From: an uncultured Clostridia bacterium
Lineage (GTDB): Bacteria > Bacillota > Clostridia > Oscillospirales > Acutalibacteraceae
Assembly (NCBI GenBank): GCA_947567585.1
Contig: CANONE010000121.1
Span: 1 to 6,517, forward strand
Direction of reading: 5' to 3'
Length of the DNA stretch: 6,517 nt
The translations under genes were made by a program, and so were the position numbers. Positions within the stretch are counted from its first letter, which is position 1. Every line of letters starts with the position of its first letter. Under the pieces are notes generated by a model, which worked only from the letters and a program-made list of their open reading frames with translations, searched no databases and was not told where the DNA came from. Below are positions 1 through 4,127 of the stretch, one piece after another.

Positions 1-5
1 GGCGG

Positions 6-51
6 CCGCTTCGCGGACCGGGGAAACTCCGGATGTACGCTTTGCGTACAT
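6..51. other. Cluster of three back-to-back hairpins at window start
   Basis: Three short inverted repeats follow each other with almost no gap: CCGC-TTC-GCGG (6-16), CCGGGG-AAA-CTCCGG (18-32, one G-T wobble) and ATGTACGC-TTT-GCGTACAT (33-51, eight perfect pairs). No T-tract follows any of them on either strand, so an intrinsic terminator is not supported. They may be the end of a structured RNA or leader that begins before the window, or protein-binding dyads. I do not recognise a known riboswitch or RNA family here. All three frames of the + strand close within 122 bases, so a protein tail running in from upstream is short or absent. Confidence 0.4.
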
Positions 52-141
52 TATACCATATAGACTCTACTCTAAGTCAAGACCCTGGCGCTGATTTCAG
101 CAAGCTGCCATTTCCCCTGTAAGCTAACTGCCGTGTCCACG

Positions 142-176
142 AGGCCGGAGGTACGGATTTAAAATGAATCCGGCCT
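142..176. other. 8-bp inverted repeat with competing inner stem
   Basis: AGGCCGGA (142-149) pairs perfectly with TCCGGCCT (169-176). Inside it, GGATT (155-159) can pair with AATCC (167-171), which shares bases with the outer right arm, so the two stems exclude each other. Mutually exclusive stems just ahead of a T-tract (204-210) would fit an RNA switch or attenuator in the leader of the sigma-factor operon. No known ligand-binding consensus is recognised, so this is only a structural observation. Confidence 0.35.
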
Positions 177-179
177 AAA

Positions 180-210
180 AGCTTCGCGGCCTTAAGCTGC
201 AAATTTTTTT
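180..210 (+). terminator. Weak terminator-like stem followed by seven T
   Basis: AGCTT (180-184) pairs with AAGCT (194-198), and a run of seven T lies at 204-210. The stem is only five pairs and is separated from the T-run by GCAAA, which is worse than a typical intrinsic terminator. It could end a transcript coming from upstream, or attenuate one entering the sigma operon. The T7 run is followed directly by A6 (211-216), so the tract may instead act as bent or UP-element-like DNA. Confidence 0.25.
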
Positions 211-222
211 AAAAAATGGGAT

Positions 223-239
223 ATTTGGCCTTCCCAAAT
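223..239. promoter_or_regulatory. Perfect dyad ATTTGG-N5-CCAAAT, operator-like
   Basis: ATTTGG (223-228) and CCAAAT (234-239) form a perfect six-base inverted repeat with a five-base centre, 49 bases before the sigma-factor ATG and just after the A/T-rich tract 201-216. A TACTATAGG stretch follows at 242-250 and could hold a -10 element, but no -35 at a normal distance was found. The position suits an operator or the promoter region of the sigma gene. The binding protein is unknown. Confidence 0.35.
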
Positions 240-273
240 GGTACTATAGGTGAAAAGCTTTTCAAAGACCGCC

Positions 274-284
274 AAAGGGGGTGG
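274..284 (+). promoter_or_regulatory. Ribosome binding site deciding the sigma-factor start
   Basis: AAAGGGGGTGG is one base off the ideal AAGGAGGTGG, and its G-rich core lies seven bases before ATG 289. A GTG at 250 is in the same frame but has no comparable site, and it would put this ribosome binding site inside the gene. The ATG at 289 is therefore preferred. Confidence 0.75.
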
Positions 285-288
285 AAAA

Positions 289-771
289 ATGACCAAGGAA
301 GAGTTCGCCGGGTATGTTCGGGACTATGCGGACACCGTTTACCGTGTAGCTTTTCACGCCTGCGGGAACGCCGCGGACAGCGAGGACATTATGCAGGAGG
401 TCCTCCTAAAGCTGTACCGGGCTCCGGTAGAGTTTGAGAGCCGGGAGCATGTGCGGCGCTGGGTGATCCGGGTGGCTGTCAACGAGTCCCGGAAGCTGCT
501 GGCTTCGGCCTGGTTTCGAAAATCCGCCCCTCTGGAAGAGTACGCCGCCGCTTTGGCGTTTCAAAGCCCGGAGGAAAGCAGCCTGTTCTTAGCGGTGATG
601 GCCCTGCCCAAAAAGTACCGGACGCCCATTTACCTCCATTACTACGAGGGATACTCGGTAAAGGAGACCGCCGCTCTATGCGGGCTAAAGGAATCTACCG
701 CCCAAACCCGGCTGCAAAGAGCCCGGGAAAAACTAAAAACACTTTTAAAGACCATAGAGGAGGGCTCGTGA
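289..771 (+). CDS. ECF-type sigma-70 family RNA polymerase sigma factor
   Basis: Encodes 160 residues, the usual size for a two-domain extracytoplasmic-function sigma factor that directs RNA polymerase to a small set of promoters. Region 2 spans about residues 11-71, with the DxEDIMQEV-type core helix (SEDIMQEVLLKLY, 31-43) and the RRWVIRVAVNESRKLL segment that normally contacts the -10 element. Region 4 spans about 97-150, with LPKKYRTPIYLHYYEGYSVK leading into a helix-turn-helix (ETAALCGLKESTAQTRLQRAREKL) for -35 binding. Region 3 is absent, as expected for this group. The stop overlaps the start of the next gene (TGATG), which fits a co-translated sigma/anti-sigma pair. ECF operons often activate their own promoter, but I could not identify a clear one. 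The family call is firm; the target genes are unknown, and the peptide-export genes downstream are candidates by position only. Confidence 0.93.
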   Translation: MTKEEFAGYVRDYADTVYRVAFHACGNAADSEDIMQEVLLKLYRAPVEFESREHVRRWVIRVAVNESRKLLASAWFRKSAPLEEYAAALAFQSPEESSLFLAVMALPKKYRTPIYLHYYEGYSVKETAALCGLKESTAQTRLQRAREKLKTLLKTIEEGS

Positions 772-1202
772 TGGAATTTGATAAAGATCTTTATAAGCGC
801 GCTTGTTCCAGGCTGACCGCCCCCCCGGAAAAGATGCAGGAGGTAATCGCGATGACAGAGAAACAAAACAAAGCCCGGAAGTGGACCCGGAGGATGCTGG
901 TGGCTATTGGCGTAACAGCCCTTGCCGTGCTGGCCGCTATGGGCGCCAACGCCGCCTCGGGGGGAGAGCTATTCGCCCGGATCGTCTCCTATGTGGAGTA
1001 CGACACTGAAAGCGGCACGCAGGGCGTCATGACCCTGGAGATTGACGACGGCGCTTTGACAGGGGCCAACGGCAGCTCCTATACCATCCATATGGACGAG
1101 GAAACCGGCAAGACCCTGATGACCTACACCGATGAATCCGGCCGGGAAGTGACCCAGGAAATCGACCTGGATCAGCTTCCAACCCCGAAGCCCGCCAAGT
1201 GA
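771..1202 (+). CDS. Putative single-pass membrane anti-sigma factor
   Basis: Encodes 143 residues. Starting at ATG 771 gives a good ribosome binding site (AGAGGAGGG, 755-763) and a TGATG overlap with the sigma gene; GTG 768 is a less likely alternative. Residues 1-41 are cytoplasmic-like and basic (RACSRL, KARKWTRR), residues 42-62 form one hydrophobic segment (MLVAIGVTALAVLAAMGANAA), and the rest would lie outside. The outer part begins GGELFARIVSYVEYDTESG and is strongly acidic, with about 16 Asp/Glu against about five Lys/Arg. It ends in a Pro/Lys tail. No zinc-binding HxxxCxxC anti-sigma motif is present, so the role rests on gene order, size and topology. The likely job is to hold the sigma factor at the membrane until an outside signal releases it. 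I do not recognise the exact family of the outer domain. Confidence 0.7.
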   Translation: MEFDKDLYKRACSRLTAPPEKMQEVIAMTEKQNKARKWTRRMLVAIGVTALAVLAAMGANAASGGELFARIVSYVEYDTESGTQGVMTLEIDDGALTGANGSSYTIHMDEETGKTLMTYTDESGREVTQEIDLDQLPTPKPAK

Positions 1203-1245
1203 CAAAGGAATTTCCCACCGCTTCCATGCGCCTATTTTTTTAGGG

Positions 1246-1275
1246 CCAGTTCGGCCCAGTTTAGCTCCAGTTTAG
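1246..1275 (+). promoter_or_regulatory. Three LytTR-box-like direct repeats
   Basis: CCAGTTCGG (1246-1254), CCAGTTTAG (1256-1264) and CCAGTTTAG (1267-1275) each match the published LytTR-box consensus [TA][AC][CA]GTTN[AG][TG] at every position but the first, and resemble the AgrA box ACAGTTAAG. The first and third start 21 bases apart, that is nine bases plus a 12-base spacer, the classic LytTR geometry. The last two are part of a perfect 11-base tandem repeat. A LytTR regulator is the next gene, so self-regulation is the natural reading. The weak point is the promoter geometry: the only nearby -10 candidates (TATAGT 1277-1282, TATGCT 1282-1287) sit very close to the last box. Confidence 0.5.
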
Positions 1276-1291
1276 CTATAGTATGCTAACA

Positions 1292-1335
1292 AAGACGCTC
1301 CACCGGCAGCTTCTTGCTTGCTGGCAGAGCGTCTT
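1292..1335. terminator. Long hairpin, probable terminator of the sigma operon
   Basis: AAGACGCTC (1292-1300) pairs perfectly with GAGCGTCTT (1327-1335). Inside a CA/CA internal loop a second stem of seven pairs, two of them G-T, continues (1303-1309 with 1318-1324). The downstream side reads CTTCTTGCTATT, which is pyrimidine-rich but not a clean T-run, and the opposite strand has TTTGTTAGC, so it could work in both directions. It lies 89 bases after the anti-sigma stop and before the regulator promoter, where a terminator is expected. If a promoter at the CCAGTT repeats fires, this hairpin would instead sit in the 5' leader. Confidence 0.5.
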
Positions 1336-1396
1336 CTTGCTATTCACATACATAGGCAAAAAGCGCGCCAGCGGTCAAAACACGACACGGGCGGTA

Positions 1397-1425
1397 TTGC
1401 GCCTTTTCTTGGGATAATCTATAAT
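1397..1425 (+). promoter_or_regulatory. Sigma-A-type promoter of the regulator/export operon
   Basis: A perfect -10 TATAAT (1420-1425) stands 17 bases after TTGCGC (1397-1402), which matches the -35 consensus at its first three bases. Transcription would begin near 1432, leaving a leader of about 95 bases. The poor -35 suggests modest basal activity or a need for an activator. The genes from 1528 on are tightly packed, with overlaps or gaps of at most 29 bases, so this is the most likely promoter for the whole regulator-kinase-adaptor-exporter set. Confidence 0.5.
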
Positions 1426-1527
1426 GTACCTGTATGAATGTCTGCTTTTTTCAAATGAAACAAAAGATTCGCCAGCACCGGATCCATACCGGCGTCCGAT
1501 TTCATCATGAACAACAGGGGAGCGAGT

Positions 1528-2262
1528 ATGCGCATCATTCTCTGCGACGACCAGCGGCAAGAGCTGGAAGATATGGCAAGGATTTTCCGGGAGACGGCCC
1601 AGCTGCTGGCCGTTGACCTCTCCGTTTGCGCCTGTACTTCCGGCGAGGAGGCAGTACAGGCGGCCGTACAGGGCCCCGGGCCGGACCTGGTAATCCTTGA
1701 TATCTACATGAAGGGTCTGAACGGCATGGAAACCGCCCGCCGCCTGCGCCAAGCCATGCCCGGCGTGCCTCTGGCTTTCCTTACCTCCAGCCGGGACTTT
1801 GCCGTGGACGCCTTTGCTCTGGAAGCCCTGCACTATCTTGTAAAGCCCCTGACGCCTGATGCTGCCCAAGAGCTTCTGCGGCGGCTCCGTGCCCAAAGCC
1901 CCCAGGTCTCCCGCTGCCTGCGGCTTACCGGCCGGAGGGAGAGCCGCCGTTTTCCCTTGGGCCAGATCCGCTACCTCACCAGCCTGGACCGGGGCGTTCA
2001 GCTGTATCTGCTCTCCAGCCGGGAGTGGGTGGCCGCTCCTTTCCATCAGGCGGTGGATCAGCTGGGGAAGGAGTGGGATTTTGTCCTCATTTCCCGGGGC
2101 TGCATCGTCAACCTGAACAGCCTTTTGTATCTTGGCAGCTCCGGCTGCCACCTGAAAACCGGGGAATGCCTGCCTGTCAGCTGCCGGGAGCGGTCCAAGG
2201 TGCAGGCCCGGTATAATGAATTCATGTTCCGCAAAATGAGCCAAATGGAGGGAAAACCGTGA
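1528..2262 (+). CDS. LytTR-family response regulator (AgrA/VirR type)
   Basis: Encodes 244 residues, typical of AgrA-like regulators. The receiver domain (1-115) carries the acidic pair D7/D8 in MRIILCDDQ, the phospho-acceptor D58 in LVILDIYM, the switch region T86 in LAFLTSS, and the conserved K106 in YLVKP. The C-terminal LytTR DNA-binding domain (about 130-235) shows the family pattern FVLISRGCIVNLNSLLYL followed by LKTGECLPVSCRE. The start at 1528 is chosen over an in-frame ATG at 1507 because AGGGGAG (1516-1522) lies five bases ahead of it and receiver domains normally begin this close to the first strand. Its stop overlaps the kinase start. It should be phosphorylated by that kinase and bind pairs of nine-base repeats, and suitable ones lie at 1246-1275. 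Likely targets are this operon and an unseen peptide gene. Confidence 0.93.
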   Translation: MRIILCDDQRQELEDMARIFRETAQLLAVDLSVCACTSGEEAVQAAVQGPGPDLVILDIYMKGLNGMETARRLRQAMPGVPLAFLTSSRDFAVDAFALEALHYLVKPLTPDAAQELLRRLRAQSPQVSRCLRLTGRRESRRFPLGQIRYLTSLDRGVQLYLLSSREWVAAPFHQAVDQLGKEWDFVLISRGCIVNLNSLLYLGSSGCHLKTGECLPVSCRERSKVQARYNEFMFRKMSQMEGKP

Positions 2263-3626
2263 TGGACCGCCTGCTGAGCCCCATGTTTCTCCTGATGATC
2301 TGGACCCAGACCCTTCCCCTGGTTCCTCTGATGTTTGCTCCTTTTGGGAACGATGCCCTGCGATACAGACGGCGGAACTGCCTGCTGTTCTTTTCGGGCT
2401 ATTTTCTTTTGGGCTGCGTGGGTTTGGCTGTCGCCAGCCGGATGGCCAGCCCGGACGGCGTGCGGAACTACCTGGCCCAGAACTTGACGTTGATTGCCGT
2501 TCTTCTGCCGGCCCTGTGCGTCTGGGCCTGGACGGTGAAAGCCCCGGCCATCCATAAGCTGATGGTGGCGGGCATGATTATCCACTACGCGGCTGCGGTC
2601 CAGATGCTGAGCAGCAACGTGACGGCGTTGATAATGGGGAGCCGTGACCGGTACATACAGGAAGTCGTCAATACCGAGACGGGAAGCCCGTTCTTTTTTA
2701 GTATTGCGGTGGCCACTGCCCTTACATGGCCTCTGGTGTGGCGGTTCTGCCGCCATGTTTTGAGAAAAAGCCTGCCGGTTCTGAAGGTCAGGGAGACCCG
2801 GCGGGGGCTGGTCTATATTTGCGTCATGTTTGTGCTGTTCTGCTTCGTCTCCCATTGGATGCCCTACTTCCGCCAGCCCTTTTCCACTGTTTTGTCCCTC
2901 TCCATTACCTTGGCCGAGATGCTGACCTATTACACCTTCTTCCGGGAGATCGCCACGGTGCGAAGGCACGCGGAGAGTGCCCAGGAGCTGGCCGTGTGGC
3001 AGATGCAGTACCGCCAGCTGAGCCGCACCATGGAGGAGACCCGCCGCCTGCGCCATGATATGCGCCACCATTTAAACGCTTTGGGCGCTTTGAACGCCCA
3101 GGGAAAGCGGGAGGAGGTCGCGGAATACCTCAAGCAGTACGGCACGGTCTATGAGCAGCTGGAAAAGCAGAAGTCCAGCGGAGACCCTGTGGTGGACAGC
3201 GTTTTGGAATACTACTTCAGCGGGGCACGGGAGGCGGGTGTTTCGGTGGAGTGCCGGGCCTCCCTGCCAAAGGGCAGCGGCGTGAACGCCACGGACATCA
3301 CCGTGCTTTTGGGAAACTGCCTGGAAAACGCTCTGGAGGCTGTGCGCGCCCTGCCGCCGGAGGAGCGGCGGCTGTCTGTTGAAATCATGCCTTCAGGGAT
3401 TGTGCTGCTGATCCGAATCAAAAATCCCTGCGGCAATATGCCGGACAGCGGAGACTTTGCTGGGTGGGAGGCGTTCTCCAAAGCAAACAGCCGAGAGGGC
3501 GTGGGGCTCAAAAGCGTCGCCCTGATTGCGGAAAAGTATGGCGGCAGCGCCCAGTTTATCCGCAAAGATGGGGAGTTTACCGCGCGGGTCCTGTTAAACT
3601 GTGTAAAAACGGAGAAGACGGTTTAG
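2262..3626 (+). CDS. AgrC-like membrane histidine kinase (HPK10/GHKL type)
   Basis: Encodes 454 residues. ATG 2262 follows GGAGGG (2247-2252) by nine bases and overlaps the regulator stop as TGATG; GTG 2259 is an alternative. About seven hydrophobic helices fill residues 5-230 (for example near 8-28, 41-60, 75-92, 100-118, 144-162, 183-200 and 207-227). That is a sensor with almost no external domain, like kinases that sense small peptides within the membrane. A linker helix leads to the phospho-acceptor H265 in RRLRHDMRHHLNAL, the RHD...HL form typical of the AgrC group. The ATP-binding domain has the N-box LLGNCLENALEAV (N352, N356) and the G-box EGVGLKSVALIAEKYGG. No DxGxG G1 box is seen, as is usual in this group. 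The partner is the adjacent regulator. The ligand is unknown, because no agrB/agrD-like genes lie in the window. Confidence 0.92.
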   Translation: MDRLLSPMFLLMIWTQTLPLVPLMFAPFGNDALRYRRRNCLLFFSGYFLLGCVGLAVASRMASPDGVRNYLAQNLTLIAVLLPALCVWAWTVKAPAIHKLMVAGMIIHYAAAVQMLSSNVTALIMGSRDRYIQEVVNTETGSPFFFSIAVATALTWPLVWRFCRHVLRKSLPVLKVRETRRGLVYICVMFVLFCFVSHWMPYFRQPFSTVLSLSITLAEMLTYYTFFREIATVRRHAESAQELAVWQMQYRQLSRTMEETRRLRHDMRHHLNALGALNAQGKREEVAEYLKQYGTVYEQLEKQKSSGDPVVDSVLEYYFSGAREAGVSVECRASLPKGSGVNATDITVLLGNCLENALEAVRALPPEERRLSVEIMPSGIVLLIRIKNPCGNMPDSGDFAGWEAFSKANSREGVGLKSVALIAEKYGGSAQFIRKDGEFTARVLLNCVKTEKTV

Positions 3627-3655
3627 GTACTCAAAAATGTTAGGAGAGAAAGGCA

Positions 3656-4126
3656 ATGAGAGAAGAAATCTTCCGCAAAGCCAGCCTGGAGAGGCTCAAC
3701 AGCCCCGCAAAGCTTAGCGGCTATATCCGCGTAGTCAGCCCCCGGGCCTGGTTCGTCCTTTTCGCGCTGCTCCTGCTGCTGGCGGGGGTGTTGATATGGG
3801 GTGTGTTCGGGACCATTGAGAGCACGGTTTCTACCGGGGCCCGCGTCACAGGGGATGTGGCTCTCTGCCCACTTTCAGGGGAGGACGCCCAGCGGGTGAC
3901 TCCGGGCATGGCCATTGAGATCGCCGGACAGGAGGGCGTGATCCGGGCGGTGTCCAAGGAGCCCTCCCATCATGATCTGGAGCCCTACCTTTTGCAGCTC
4001 TCCGGCCTGGGCCCCGAGGAGGACTGCAAGCTGGTAGAGGCCGAGGTGGAGGGACTACAGGACGGCATCTACCCGGCCAGCCTGGTGGTAGAGAGCTTCA
4101 GGCCCATCTCCTTTGTGGTGCGCTGA
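3656..4126 (+). CDS. Short NHLM-type secretion (HlyD-like adaptor) protein
   Basis: Encodes 156 residues. A strong ribosome binding site, AGGAGAG (3642-3648), lies seven bases ahead of the ATG, and the gap from the kinase is 29 bases. The N-terminus EEIFRKASLERLNSPAKL, then VVSPRAW, one membrane helix (31-51) and GVFGTIESTVS match, from memory, the start of NHLM bacteriocin-system secretion proteins, membrane-fusion partners of NHLP/NHLM ABC exporters. The rest (GEDAQRVTPGMAIEI, GVIRAVSKEP, and the terminal VVESFRPISFVV) resembles the C-terminal barrel part of that family. The lipoyl and coiled-coil middle is missing: the family is normally several hundred residues long. In a Gram-positive cell without an outer membrane a short adaptor might suffice, so this may be a natural compact form or an in-frame internal deletion. 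The stop is one base before the exporter start. Confidence 0.75.
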   Translation: MREEIFRKASLERLNSPAKLSGYIRVVSPRAWFVLFALLLLLAGVLIWGVFGTIESTVSTGARVTGDVALCPLSGEDAQRVTPGMAIEIAGQEGVIRAVSKEPSHHDLEPYLLQLSGLGPEEDCKLVEAEVEGLQDGIYPASLVVESFRPISFVVR

Positions 4127-4127
4127 T

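Larger units (their letters stand above)
1203..1527. other. Intergenic region between sigma operon and regulator operon
   Basis: This 325-base stretch has no gene I can support. From left to right it holds a T7 run (1235-1241), a short GGGCC-N5-GGCCC hairpin (1243-1257) overlapping three CCAGTT repeats (1246-1275), a TATAGTATGCT stretch that could hold a -10 element (1277-1287), a long hairpin (1292-1335), and a TATAAT promoter (1397-1425). It ends with an untranslated leader of about 95 bases up to the regulator start. The composition is visibly richer in A/T than the flanking genes. Confidence 0.6.

Noticed and set aside
2..9. GCGGCCGC (NotI site) at the window edge as a sign of vector sequence
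   Set aside because: The genome is GC-rich and similar GGCGGCCGCC strings occur inside the exporter gene (near 4578). No other vector-like sequence follows.
33..122. 29-residue frame starting at ATG 33, considered as a precursor peptide
   Set aside because: Its start is embedded in the hairpin 33-51, there is no convincing ribosome binding site, and there is no double-glycine or NHLP-type leader.
678..770. Longer N-terminus for the anti-sigma gene starting at ATG 678
   Set aside because: It would overlap the sigma gene's region 4 by 94 bases, and the added residues have no family character. The ATG at 771 has a good ribosome binding site and the usual overlap.
1243..1257. GGGCC-N5-GGCCC hairpin with T7 as the sigma-operon terminator
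   Set aside because: The T-run (1235-1241) comes before, not after, the stem on the + strand, and on the minus strand the stem is followed by A, so it cannot act as an intrinsic terminator in either direction.
1375..2244. 289-residue open frame on the minus strand
   Set aside because: It lies opposite the response regulator, whose motifs and ribosome binding site are clear. The minus-strand protein is low-complexity, rich in Gln, Gly and Ala, and has no recognisable domain; such frames arise readily opposite GC-rich genes.
2058..3071. 337-residue open frame on the minus strand
   Set aside because: It is antisense to the regulator end and the kinase, is rich in His and Gln, has no domain, and crosses the border of two well-supported genes.
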